Made by a program: the position numbers and the translations under genes
Shown here: piece by piece, positions 18,595 to 30,251 of the stretch
Position numbering within the stretch: position 1 is the stretch's first letter
How the letters are laid out: each line of letters begins with the position of its first letter
Source: Cytidiella melzeri
Taxonomy: Eukaryota; Basidiomycota; Agaricomycetes; Polyporales; Irpicaceae
Assembly: GCA_022592445.1 (NCBI GenBank)
Contig: JABYQR010000054.1
Coordinates: forward strand, 62,001 to 126,000
DNA length: 64,000 bases
Reading direction: 5' to 3'
Notes under the pieces: model-generated
Told to the model about the DNA's origin: nothing
Databases searched by the model: none
Seen by the model: only the letters and a program-made list of their open reading frames with translations

Positions 18595-18941
18595 AAACGT
18601 CTCCCTACTCCACATGTCAACGTGATTCCTCAAGACACGCACCAAGGTTGCGTGAGCGACCACTACTACACGACGATCCAAAGTTGCGTGAGTCGCACCT
18701 CAGAGGGTGTGCAAATTGTAACGGGGAAAAAGCAGGTTCATAGATGGGTCAGGCGCGGTATTCCAGTAGGAGTGAAGGTCGACCTCATGGGGCCGACGAT
18801 GTACGACTTTCTGGGTACGCTTGCGGACAATATCATAAGTTTTAGTACATACACGTGTACGGGAATGAAAACAATTTGCTGAAATGGCCCTGACTAATAC
18901 ATGAGAAAGGACTAGTACATGAGAAAGGACGAAGGCATTGG

Positions 18942-21900
18942 CTACGCCCAGTCATCAATGCGGAATGCCTCTGCAGACAAAGCTCCCCTAATGCTGATGG
19001 CAGCAGGTATGTTGTTGCTGACAGCAGCCAAAGTCAAGCCGTGAGATGCGGATGCCAGTGTGTGCGAGTCCGCCAGCACATCGCACAGCATAAAAGCACG
19101 AAGGTTCAACTCTGTATCGCCCTCGACGTCAAAGGTTGCATCTGGTTCTGGGTTTGCGGTGTCGTCGTCTTCTTTGGCCGTGGGGGTTGGTGATGGCATC
19201 CTAGTGACGTTGTTCTTGCTGTCGTCTGCTGTGTCCTCTTCTGCTTCTGGAAGGAGACCCTCGCTGCCATCTAAACGCTTCGAGAAAAGCAGCCTTTTGA
19301 GGTTATAGAACTTGACTACTGGTACTTTGAGTTGTGTTGTATCCTAGGTATAGCAATAAGTAACAGGCAGCTATCTATGCCCAACATGAGGCTACCTGCC
19401 TTCTGTTGATTCGTGTACCATTGACGGACTTGTGCTTGAGCAAAGAGTGTTGACACGAGCATCTGAGAACGACGTGGTGCATTGAGCCAAGTGATAACAG
19501 ATGCGGTACGCTCGTCTGCCATGGAATGAGGACGAACTGAGAATATCTTGATGGCGAGTTCCTGTCATAGTTGTCAGTGGTGGAGAAGTATAGCTTGGCA
19601 CCGTAATTCTACGCACCGCAATGAGGTCAGAGCCTTCCCGTCCCGTGAGCCGCATCCACCAGGAGAGCGGAGTGTCATCAGAGAGAATTTGCATGCAAAA
19701 TGGGAATAAGCCCAGCACAAAAGCCTTGAGCTGCTCATTCAACGCTCGCTGGAACTCTTTTGGTTTTGATGCCCACTTCGTGAAGACGGAGTTATCACCA
19801 TGCAGTATCTCTTGAATGGCGGTATTGTTGAGCAATTTTGCAGTCTTCAGATAGCTCTGCGCGTGCTTGACACCTGTGGCAACCCGCTCTGCAGCAGACA
19901 CGCTGTTGCTACCTCGAACAGTAATAGTTGGTGCCAGGCTATTTGGGCTGCACATAATATCTGAATCGACGTGGACTAAGATGATGTTTAGTGCCATTGG
20001 TGATATGTGGTGTATAACATTGACTCACCAGGATTGAGACGGAATGCAGCAAGATAGATGTGGTTATCGTTGAAGACCTCACGCCATTGCACGTTGATGA
20101 TGCCGCGGATTTCCTCGCACACTGGAGAGGGAATCTCAAGATCCACGTTCTCAAGAGCATCCTTGATACTCGCAACGCAGGCCATCCAGAACACAAAGAC
20201 ATCAGAGGCATTTGCAGAAGCAGCCTCAATGCACTCAATTGACCTTGCAATTGGTTCCGTTACAGCAATGTAGGCGTCGAGCATCAAACGGAATACTCAA
20301 CCAGGCTTAGTGTTGCGACGGAAGTGAGGAGTAAGCAGTTCCTGTACAGCACAATTTGTCAGGAAGTCAATCAAAGATGCATATGTGGAACAGTCCTCAC
20401 TCCGAGATTGATATCCCCGTTATCAACAAGGTCATAGATGCACTCGAGGCACCGCTTGACAGAAAGTGCTGCCCAGGTGATAGTTGCAAATCTTGTCTTT
20501 CCAATGCTCTCCAGGCCTCGTCCGATGCCCCTCTCCTTGCGTAGTTCGTCAAGCATAACTGTGTCGTGTGCAGCGTGACTAAAGTGTGTGATAAACTTCC
20601 GTAAAACTGCTATGAACTGAGATTGATGGGCTTCTCAGTGTTTGGAATAGGATATAATTATAGCAAGCTCACTTCACTGAAGTAATCAATTTTTGAGATG
20701 TCCTTCGTAGTGTTTGACAGATGATGTGGACCGTCAGGAAGGTTGAGTAGAGTAGGGACCTCTGTGACTGCTCTGCTGCGCGCGTTCTTGGTGTTTCCGG
20801 TGCTATCTGATGCTATGCCTGCAAACAGATGCAGCCCAACGAGGCGCATGTTCTATACATAAGTGATCAGCATTGTATTCATTTGAGGACAGTAGTATAG
20901 ACACACCCGAAGAAGATGGCTCCAGATCCACTCCCCTGTATGAGAGACTCCTCGGCCGTCCACCATGTCAACAAGAAACTCTTCGCCCTCAGGCATACAG
21001 ACATGAACACTATAGAATCCATCTTGACGACGAGTTGTGCCACCGTCAAATGTGATGGTAAGGTTACGCTTTGTCTTCAAGTACTTCAGCTGCTGCAGTT
21101 GAATGTAGGCCTGCTCAGTTGGAAGCAAGACGTCAGAATAGCCTGCCCGAGTCAAAGGAACATATCCTGCGTTCATTGCAGCACAGAAATCCTTCCATTC
21201 GGGGTAGTCAAAGAGTGAAGGTGGCAATCCAGCGGCAACAAACAGGCGCAAGATGGCGTGATCTATCTGAGCCTTTCTTTCCTGGCGTCCATGACTTCGC
21301 GCATACTCACGAAGGTTCCCTCCGTTGATGTGAGTACCCACAGGATTGCCTACTCGAATTGGCTGCAACACTACAGTCGCAGAGCTGTCTTTGCTCTTCT
21401 CTTGAATCAGTGTTGGTTTGGCAGCCTGTGTGTTCACTTGAGATCTCGTGGACATGCTGGCAAGCGCTACTATAGTCGACATGCGTAAATCCTCTGGTAG
21501 ATGTAAGCATTGTGCAGCGTGCTTCAGAACTCGTCCTTTGGTACGCCCACTCCATTTTGCCTTACAGCCCTTGCCAACACAGATGTACTGTTTTGCGCCT
21601 GTCTCATTATTGCCTTGGTAAACTGTGAGCACCTCTAGCATCTGGTCGGCAGTTCGGCCTGGGCCACCTGAAGCTATCGAGCGAGAAGAGTTCTATAGCA
21701 TGCCAGTAAGTAATGACAACTCGAGTGAAAGGTGTGTTAATACCTCTTTAAGCTTTTCTCTTAATCCGGGCTCAGCCATGCCATCAGAGAACTGGCTGTT
21801 CTGCGCTTTCTTCTTTACCCTTCTCTTTTTCCTTGAAGCCAACTCACGCTCCCTTTTAGGGAGCAGGACTTTGGTGAAGATGCTGATGTCGCTAGCAGCC

Positions 21901-23255
21901 GAGTGAGAGTTGGGATGTGAGTGGTCTGAGTCACCATGGTCAGAAGAACCATCACTGATGTCCTTGAATGTACGCTTGCCAGTGGGCGGTAAGAACATTT
22001 TGGGTACAACAAGTGGAGTGGGAGCCTCGCGAGCCGCAAACATCCATACGTTTGAGAAACGGTCTGCAGTCCGTGTGCTTTGTGCCACAATCCTGTGGAA
22101 CATTGACATGCGAGCAAGCGACGAGTTGTAGGGACCAGGGGGAGGAAGTGGATACTGAGCCGGAAGGAAGTGATGTGCAAGGGCTGCATAGCTGAGAATA
22201 CCGCACGAGAACCCATCAAGCTGCAACACGGTTTTGAGGCCGACAGCGGTGAAGCCTGTGAGCTGATGCTGCTCAAGATACCAAGTCACTGCTTCTACGG
22301 CCAGCGGAACCTTCAAACCAACTCCAGGAGCCATTGGATTGGCATACAAGATACGACGTGCTGGAACGTCTGCAACAACAGCCACCCAATGGTTATTGTT
22401 GATATGAAAAATGCCTGCGAAGACGTTCACTTTGCCTTCCGCAAGGTCCTGACCTAGGATACGGAGGTAACGAGTAGAGCTATTGTCCAGATAGCTGCGA
22501 TCACAATATAGGAACTTGAGTTTCAGTGTGCCCTCGATCTGGAGGATGCGCGGCGCAGGACTTGACAAGTGAGTTGCTTCTTGAACGTCGTGTCGGAGGA
22601 CACTCAGACAGAGATCAAAGATATCGTCCGTGATCCAGCAGTCGGATAGAAGCGTGGCCAACTCCCTGTTTCCAACGCGGACACGATCGAGTATAGTGGC
22701 CCCGTTCCAGCGCAGGCTTCTAGCAAGCTCGGCTGTGTTCTCGATGAAACCGCGGACACCCTCGTTCGACACACTCGCCTTCTGTTCAAGGAGTCGCTTA
22801 GTCCATGATAGAGTGCGCTCCCACTCCGTGCGTGACTTTGTGGCACTATGAAGTAAGTCCCAGCAAGTGAGAACAGCGAATGGAAAGAAGACGCCGTGGT
22901 ACGTGATGGATCTTTCTCCTGCTGTCCATGCGTCGAGGTCACCATCTTTTAGCCTATCTACGACCTTGCGTGATGGCAGGGCGTGTGCTTGCAGGCGAGC
23001 CCAGTTTAACTCGGAGAATACGGGAGGAGTGCTGGAGAATGCGGGCGGGTCTGAATCGGAAAGCGCGGCATCTGGGAGCGCGAGTTGGAGGACCTCTGCG
23101 ACGGTCATTCCATCGTGAAGACGACGGATGTGCGGGTCCAGGACCAGACTGATGCTCAGACGTGAAAGAAATGCGTCATCTTGAGGAAGACGGTCCTCAT
23201 TGGCAGCGTAGTCTATAACCGACAGGTTGTCTGTTTTAGCAGGCTCGGAGCTCAT
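18942..23255 (-). pseudogene. hAT transposase with N-terminal Ulp1-like protease domain (one nonsense codon)
   Basis: Eight exons join in frame (21744-23255, 20907-21692, 20673-20852, 20401-20616, 20029-20341, 19617-19975, 19396-19561, 18942-19318) with GT-AG introns of 51-77 nt, 1,303 codons. Exon 1 is a Ulp1/C48-type protease: CWITDDIFDL, His289 in NNHWVAVV, Asn306 in the Asp position (LYANPM), Gln345 and Cys351 in LQLDGFSCGIL. A Lys/Arg-rich linker follows. Exon 2 has a BED-like zinc finger (C542, C547, H562, C566) and a DUF659-type core (GLPPSLFDYPEWKDF, TITFDGGTT). Exons 6-7 hold the hAT dimerisation region (LSWWMRLTG, PHSMADERTAS). A TGA at 20297-20299 in exon 5 (after NTKPG) interrupts an otherwise open frame. 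The protease may cut SUMO/ubiquitin-like conjugates; that is an inference. Confidence 0.85.
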
Positions 23256-23399
23256 TCTGATAGTGGTGGGGACTCAGCACAAAGGCCGTTCAAGTCTTCA
23301 AGAACGTAGGGAAAAAATCATGAATTTTCCGGCCCGTGAAACGTCTGGTCTCCCGACGTTGTGTTTCGTAGCATGTGCGACATCCGTGCGCCCGACGAC

Positions 23400-23505
23400 C
23401 TTTATTTACATTTACTTACATAGCTCGGGAGCAATCAGATGTAAGATATGTAAATTACCATGTAAGTAATCCATTATTTACTGACAGTAAATTACATCCC
23501 TATTT
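23400..23505. promoter_or_regulatory. hAT right subterminal repeats
   Basis: TTTACTTACAT, ATGTAAGTAATCC, TTTACTGACAG and TGTAAATTACC words mirror those of the left end. Confidence 0.55.
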
Positions 23506-23519
23506 TCGACGCAACACTA

Positions 23520-23527
23520 ATCCTCAC
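23520..23527 (+). repeat. hAT target-site duplication, right
   Basis: ATCCTCAC, identical to 17712-17719. Confidence 0.9.
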
Positions 23528-24394
23528 ATCCCAGATTGGCCAAGTACATGAGTCGATTCATCTCAATGTTAAGAAGCTACAATGACTTTCTAGATCCTGT
23601 AAGAATGTAAGAGGGGCCTGACACACGCAGCTACGGTACTTCGCCGCGAGTCCACTGAGAGGGAGTTACGGTGCATTACTTTGTTTCATTTGCGCGCTCA
23701 GTTACTCACTTTGACAACATTCTCAGGCTTACAAACTACATATGAGATGCATTCTCGTGCAGCTTGCATGAACACATTGACTGGCAGCAAGCGAACTCGC
23801 ATGTGACGGTGGTCAGTTTGGACACTGTTTTCGCAAATATGTGTTCTGCTTCTGGGGCCCGGATGATATGTACCCTCTCTGAATACTCCAGTCTGTTTAC
23901 TGAATCATGTTTGGGATGTCTCATACCGAAGATATTCGTCTTTCCGCCGACGGCGGTCCAAAATCTACTCTTGGTAGCAATGTATTGCTCACGAGGTGGA
24001 CTATGGACAGTCGCAAGGAGCTTTTTCGCGCGCAGGAGAAGGCGTTTCTCTGCTCAATTCACCCGCTTCATGACTGAAATCATTTTGGGCAGCATCACGA
24101 GTCCACGCACCCTTCCGCATTTCTGCCTCATCCGGTGATATTGACACCCCTTCTCAGCTTCAGGGCGTGCAGATGATGCGTTGAACATGGCGACCGACAA
24201 GGTTCCGAGCATGTTTGAGTTCCCTGCTCATCGCGAGCTTCGTCCTCAAGAAGCGTCGCTACCATTACGCTCGCGCCGCCGCCGAGATATCGCCTATAGC
24301 TCGGTACCTTCGGTATTTACAGCGCGTATAAGATGAACAACGACTGTTGGTTGTACTCTTCATTCTACAATTTGGCTACTGAATCCCAGCCAAG
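23528..24394 (+). other. Intergenic between the hAT element and the CBM1 gene
   Basis: No convincing gene. A GTATAAGA box at 24326-24333 lies about 65 bp before the CBM1 start codon and is its likely promoter. A 124-codon frame at 23764-24138 lacks protein-like features. Confidence 0.6.
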
Positions 24395-25300
24395 ATGACA
24401 AAAGCTCTCTTCGCCTCTCTAGCTGGCGCTTTGGCGCTTGCTACGGGCGTGTCTGCGCAAACCGCTCCGCAATGGGGCCAGGTGCGCATTTTTACGTTGT
24501 TAAATTGGAAAGTATTGACACATCTTTGACCAGTGCGGTGGCCAAGGCTGGACGGGAGCAACGACATGCCCAAGTGGATGGGTCTGCACGTTCTCTAGCC
24601 AGTACTACTCCCAGTGCCTCCAGGGCACAGCTTCCTCTGCTTCTTCCCCTTCATCATCGCCTACGTCTGCCCCAGGTAGCCCGACTACAATATCTTCTGC
24701 CCCAGCTGGGGCTACGCCAACACTGCTGCCAGGATTTTCCTTCATCCGTGCGGTGGTATGTAATATACGTTGAACATAATCAGAAGGTCGCTGATGTACT
24801 ACGTGTGTAGGAAGACCCCAACTTCCACCAGTATCTTCGCTCAGAAGTAAAAGGTACTGCGTCCGACGCCGTCCTTGGGGATCCGGTTGACGCTGCGCAA
24901 TTCCAAATTTCGAGTGACGGCCAGCTGCAGCAGACAATTGCAGGAGGAAGCTGGCTCTACGCGGTTGTTGAGCCCCTAGTAAACGCAACTACTCAGAACA
25001 AGCTACTAGTATCCTGGTCCACCACTCCTGCGACATCGGGTGCCTTCAACTGGTCCGGGGACACTGTTGAATGGAGCAACCCTTCGATCACTCGTCCTCA
25101 GTCCAACGTGCGTCAATGACTGGCGTCTTAGCTGCATGGCTTTCTAACTCTTTGAATCTTTTTAGGCCTGGCTGGTCTGTCCTGACGCTGCGGGCAACAA
25201 GCTCCTCTACGTAAACCTTGGCGCGTATGATTACATGACCCCAGCAGGATGCGCTGACGAGACTATTCATGCGTACACGGGTGCCACACCTACTGCCTAA
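24395..25300 (+). CDS. Secreted CBM1 (cellulose-binding) protein with an unknown C-terminal domain
   Basis: Four exons (24395-24481, 24534-24755, 24811-25107, 25166-25300), 246 aa. A signal peptide ([21 protein letters not shown]) is followed at once by a family-1 carbohydrate-binding module: [19 protein letters not shown] then QYYSQCL, with the four Cys and planar aromatic residues that grip crystalline cellulose or chitin. A Ser/Pro/Thr linker (about residues 60-95) leads to a domain of about 145 aa ([41 protein letters not shown]) that I do not recognise. It carries two Cys and no known glycoside hydrolase signature. The module order points to an extracellular protein acting at plant cell walls. 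Confidence 0.88.
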
Positions 25301-25635
25301 ATCCATCTCTTGTACAGACTGCGATTTGCATATACTCCGTCAACTGGACCATAAAAGTGTTACATGCTGTGGTACTGTAGTACTTCCTAGTAAGGAGCTA
25401 GTCGTGGTTGTGTCTTCAAGCCAGTGTCCTGATGAATTGATGACTGTACATGAGAGTCACGGTGGTGCACAAATCTGTCAACGTAGCGCATAGCGCCAAC
25501 AGGAGGCGCTAAACTCGCGTGGCTATCACGTTCAAGTAGGGCGGCAAAGTTAAGCGCGGGACAGTAGCACCGTCGCGTTCAGCAAGCGCGTCCTGCTGCG
25601 TTTTGAACAAAAGACCACCACTACTCCCTTCGACC

Positions 25636-27721
25636 ATGCCTTCAGCGATGGAGACACGTAGAAGCAAGTCCAGACAGGGGAAAAGGCGTCGATCGGAGGT
25701 AGACGTCGACGGTGCAGACGTGCCGCGAGAACTGCCTCTGCCCAGTGCAAAGAGACGTAGAGGCTCGTTGCAATCCGACACGGAGGGTGGCATAGACGAG
25801 GCGAAAGTGCCTACGCGTACTGGAGAGCACAACAGGCGTGCCATCGGAGACCGAAGCAACACGCCTGACGCGAGAGACAAGAAGCGGCGCAAGAAGAAGA
25901 AAAAGAAAGTATCGGTCGTGCAGCAGAATGACTCTCTCGAAAAGCCCGCGTCGTCCACTCATGCGCACGACAGTTCTGCATCCCCCACGCTAGCGAGCAA
26001 AAACTCATCATCGACGCAAAAACAAGCAACTCCTGGCCCTTCGCGTTTGTCGCGCTCTGGGTCGCATACCGCAAAGTCAGATCAGGGAGAGGCGAGATCA
26101 GTGTCACCTAACAGCACAGTGGCAGTACACTCGGTGAGTAGATAATTGCTTGCATGATCAACTGCCTCTGACCTAACATTAGGCACCTTCTGCTAAGGGC
26201 AAAGAACGTGCTACTTCCGCAAATGTCTCCTCAGCGCCATCGTCTGCCACCAAAATGGACAAGACTCTAGTCGCAGAACTCGAGTCTCATCGCACCTTGG
26301 CCAAATCCCTCTTTCCATCTTTGATATGTCACATCTGTCTCTACTTGATGCACAGGCCCTTCGCCCTTACACCTTGTGGGCACGTCTCGTGTTTCTCCTG
26401 CCTCGTCAACTGGTTCACAACCGAGCCAGTCGGGCAGCCACAGGATCAGCCAGATCAGGTTGTCATATACGCCGATCCTCCCGCTCAAATTGCTGCCCCT
26501 GCGGTCAATGGAGAAGCGAACGAGGTCGAAGTCGCCCCTGCTCCCGCACCTCCCCCTCTACCTTTTCCACGGCGCAAAAAAACTTGCCCTCAATGTCGTG
26601 CTGTCGTACGGACCAAACCGGTGGAAGTTTGGCCAATCAAGGACATGGTGAGCCAAGTCGTTCGTAGTGGACTTGCCGACTTAGACTCTATACCCGTTGA
26701 GTTGCGTGACGGTGCGCCTCCAGGTCCTTCCGCACCCGCACCCAATGTCGATCCCTGGAAAAGTATTTTTCCTGCTGCGAATGCTAATGGGAACATGGCT
26801 GGACAATACATGGCCGCATCATTAGGTTTACGAGACGACGAAGATGGAGGCGTGTACCGATGCCTCGACTGTATGCACGAGATCGTTGATGGGGCGTGCT
26901 CCGATTGCGGGCGGGTATACCATGGGCATCGGCAGAATTTTGACTTTGACTGGGAAGGCGATTCCGAAGAAGACGACATGGACGATGACCTCGGGTTCAT
27001 GATGGGCTCTCATCCCAACTTGCGTTATTTGGACGACAATGAGGATACCGACGAGTCTAACGGGGATGATTACGACCCACTTGCATACATCGCTTCCATA
27101 AATTGGCCCCAGGATGAGCTTGAGGATCCTGTTTGGTCCTTTCGCGCCGAAGGATCTGAAGAGAGTTACGAGGGTAGCTTCATCGATGACGATGACGCAG
27201 GCGAAGGGCGTAGGAATGGAGATGACGGGGAAGGTCCAGACGACGACGAAGACCATGGAAGGGTTATGCGGCGACCTGTGCGAACCGGGCGTCGTACAGA
27301 TCCATACATTTTGTCCGATGACGAGGACGAAGAAGAAGACATCAGAGTAAGTCGCAGTCGGGCTCCTTCCCGGCGCAACTCGAGGCATCATCATACCATT
27401 TCCGAGGTTTCTGAAGACGAAGACGTGCTTGACGAGTTAGTATACTGGTTGTCGTGAGAGTAGTCCTTCTTACTCAGGAATTGCATTTCTAGTGATGGTC
27501 TGGCAGCCGCGGTAGCCGAGCGCGAAAGGTACGTTGACTGATCGTAGTCCTCGTCACTGTACCTGAACGAATCCTCTGCCAGGTATATGTATGGTGATGA
27601 TGGCTCTCTTCCTTTAAGAAACCACGATCGCTCACTGTCTGAGGAAGAAGAGGATGTAGTATGCGTCACCGACGATGAGGAGCAACTTGACGAGGATAGC
27701 ACAGACGAAGATAATTACTGA
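25636..27721 (+). CDS. RING-finger protein with basic N-terminus and acidic C-terminus (probable E3 ligase)
   Basis: Four exons (25636-26133, 26183-27453, 27493-27528, 27583-27721). The N-terminal 165 residues are basic and disordered, with RRSKSRQGKRRR and KKRRKKKKKK as likely nuclear localisation signals. A C3HC4 RING follows: CHICLYLMHRPFALTPCGHV then CFSC, but the final zinc pair CPQC comes only after a Pro/Ala-rich insertion of about 65 residues. A second possible zinc site (CLDC, CSDCGRVYH) follows. The C-terminal half is very rich in Asp and Glu. RING proteins transfer ubiquitin; substrate unknown. The ATG at 25636 is preferred; another at 25648 is possible. Confidence 0.82.
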
Positions 27722-27932
27722 ACGCATAGTCGCCTTGAGTGACACTACTTCTGTCTAGTACATATGCACTTGTGGGCGTTCAGATGTGCAATACGATTTT
27801 GCGCAAAGCATTCGAAATGGAGTCTTAACACGGCCATATGTTCTCAGCTTCTATGTCTGCGAGAAATGCATCACACGCTGCTCATGGACTTATGGATGAA
27901 GCGACTGCCTTTACAACAGAAGAATGTTGCGG

Positions 27933-30022
27933 TTAGTCGACACATATGTTCGAACTGACGAGCTCTTTCCTCGAACATGCCTCCCTGTGCCCGCCTTCTT
28001 TCCAGTCTCTGCACAAATACATAGTTAGAAGAGGCCAGTCGGTGGTTGTGGTAGCGGAGAAACCCACAGAGTTTGACATCGCGTGTCACAATACACCACT
28101 TGCCAGCAGCCCTTGCACAACTTCATACGATGCCGCGGGCTGAACCGACAAAGGCACTTTTCCCAGAAACACCCTTGCCCCTTCCACCACTTTGGCGAGT
28201 TATAGTCCACTGGGGTCTCAGGAATGGCCTGGGTCGGATTCCTGATGAGTGGGTCGAACGGATCGAACTCGCTGATGATACCTATCTGCGACCACATCAC
28301 GAACATCCTACGTACGCTCGAACTATCGCGGGCTTCTGGTCGAGAGTTGAAGACGGCGTCCAGCCGTTGCAGGGTAGGATACCAAACGCGACGAAGACTG
28401 TCACGAATTGCTTGAGTGATGGCAATAGCAGCATCGGTCTGACGATAGGCCGCCAACGGGCAGGTTAAGAAGGCTGGGATGATGCTTAGGGAATTTTTCA
28501 TGAAATCTGGTGAAGAGTGAGACATCAGTAGAAGGCAGCGATGAGATCTGAGCATGACGTGCCGCACAACAAGATGTCTGCTTCGTAACCCAAAGGTGCC
28601 ATATGGTGCTCGATAGTGTAGGCCATGAGCAAGATAATCTTGCTTCCGATAATGTTCATTGTAGTAAACCATATCGCCGCAAGCGAATCTGCTGGGGAGC
28701 GTGCGGTGAGACCGCTACCCTGCATCTTGCGCATGAAAATAGTGCTAAAACATCATCGGAGACGTATGAGCACAATTAAGGTCGAAAAGTCATAGATACG
28801 TACCCCAGTAGCTTCCAAGCCATCACCAGGATTTTTGTCTCCTCCTCTACTTGTTGCTCATGCGACCGTCCATGCGTGCCCTCCATTAATCCTCCGGAGC
28901 ATATTCGACGATCGATTGCAATACACCATTGTCGTAGCATGTCTTCATAGAGTGTGCCTGAACTTGGGTTCGCAAAGAGCGGGTTGCGTAAGAAGAACAT
29001 GTTAGAGACATCAAGCAAAGTGTACAAGACCCTCTCAGATATCGAAGGGTCGGCCAGCGTAGCGAACACTTTCGTGGTAAGAGTGTCTGCAATCTCGGGG
29101 GTAACCACCTCTTTGACGAGAGAGGAAATTGCACTTTCCCATTGACGATGGCCTAGCTCAAAGTCATACAGGTTTAACTCCTGTAGTGCGTCCAAACCAA
29201 TACGATCTAGTTCGGGTTGCCGATTTGTGATCCAGCAGTGTAACAAAACTTGATAAAAGCGACCATGGAAAAAAGCTTGGAAGGGATTGCTGCAATCGCT
29301 CATCAGTACACTAAACTATCAGGATTTCTCCATGCTGCTTACGTGCGCCGATAATTGAGGAACACTGTGATGGAAGCCAGTCTCAGGACTCGTTGAGCGA
29401 AAGGCCATTGGTTGGGCTTGAAATGTACTCTGCGCGTTCTTCCGGTCTTCGAAGTAGTAGGCTTGGTGAGCCATTCTCTGTGCAACCAGAGCAATGTGTA
29501 CAGACGATCGAGCTCTCCATGAACGACGTTCAAACTTTCCTCGGCCAGTCGGTCTTGATGGACTGAAGTACCTATGAAGAAGGCGTAGACGCAGACAGCT
29601 AACGCGCGAAAAACGTTGAACACATATCCCTCAAGAGCACGACCGTCAATCTCAGGACGTGGGCTTCGACAACAAGTATAACATACCTCTAATACGTCTT
29701 CGTCAAAAACATATATTGCTTTGTCGGAAGCGATGTCGAAGAGAACACCAGCCACTTCTGTGAAATATGGGGTAAGGTAGGAAGGCCAAACTCCATTTCT
29801 CTCACAATCTTTGACATTGCAAGCCAGTGAAAACAGCAGTTTTTCCATCATCGCGAACCTCCTGAAATCTCTGCCCTTATGATATAGGCCAAGCTTCGCG
29901 GGACCGCCCATTCCTTCGAATGAACTTGCTGTCGCGCGGACCGGATCGAAGTCAAAGACGACATTGCCCAAGTTGATAGTCAATGGTGGGAGCCAAGAGT
30001 GGCTTACAACGTTGGTGTGCAT
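27933..30022 (-). CDS. MYND-type zinc finger protein
   Basis: Minus-strand gene of about five exons (29340-30022, 28800-29303, about 28600-28740, about 28080-28490, 27933-27990; inner limits approximate). Most of the protein is helical with no known domain (YHKGRDFRRFAMMEKLLFSL, HREWLTKP, NRQPELDRIGLDALQELN). The C-terminus is a MYND finger: GCFWEKCLC, MKLCKGCWQVVYCDTRCQ, then across an intron DWKEGGHREAC. Such C-terminal MYND proteins form large families in mushrooms; MYND domains usually bind proline-containing peptides. The true start may lie upstream: an open frame with conserved-looking sequence (KGAFFGPRKRTIKDTSEAQR) runs to 30251. Confidence 0.75.
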
Positions 30023-30251
30023 ATGAACGCCTAGAGATCGTTGTGAGGAGTGGAGAGACTGGTGTAGCCGTTATTGCACGATGTGCGGCGATGAACAGGG
30101 ATTTACACCCTACTCGCTGTGCCTCTGACGTGTCCTTTATAGTTCGTTTCCTTGGGCCAAAAAATGCGCCTTTGATGCATTCGTGGGACTGTAGGCCATC
30201 ATTAGGCCCGCTATGTATGCTTGACCATGGCCTTACGGCCGAAGCATGCAT

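Larger units (their letters stand above)
17720..23519 (-). mobile_element. Complete hAT DNA transposon (5,800 bp) with Ulp1-fused transposase
   Basis: Ends TAGTGTTGCGT and ACGCAACACTA form a perfect 11-bp terminal inverted repeat fitting the hAT TAGNG consensus. They are flanked by a perfect 8-bp duplication ATCCTCAC at 17712-17719 and 23520-23527, the size diagnostic of hAT. Both subterminal zones carry repeated GTAAGTAA/TTACTTAC words. Inside are a spliced minus-strand transposase gene (18942-23255), a kinase-like gene fragment (18103-18521) and a 110-120 bp direct duplication. Confidence 0.93.

Noticed and set aside
23764..24138. 124-codon plus-strand frame between the hAT element and the CBM1 gene
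   Set aside because: No motif, irregular composition and no splice-linked neighbours; it probably is chance.
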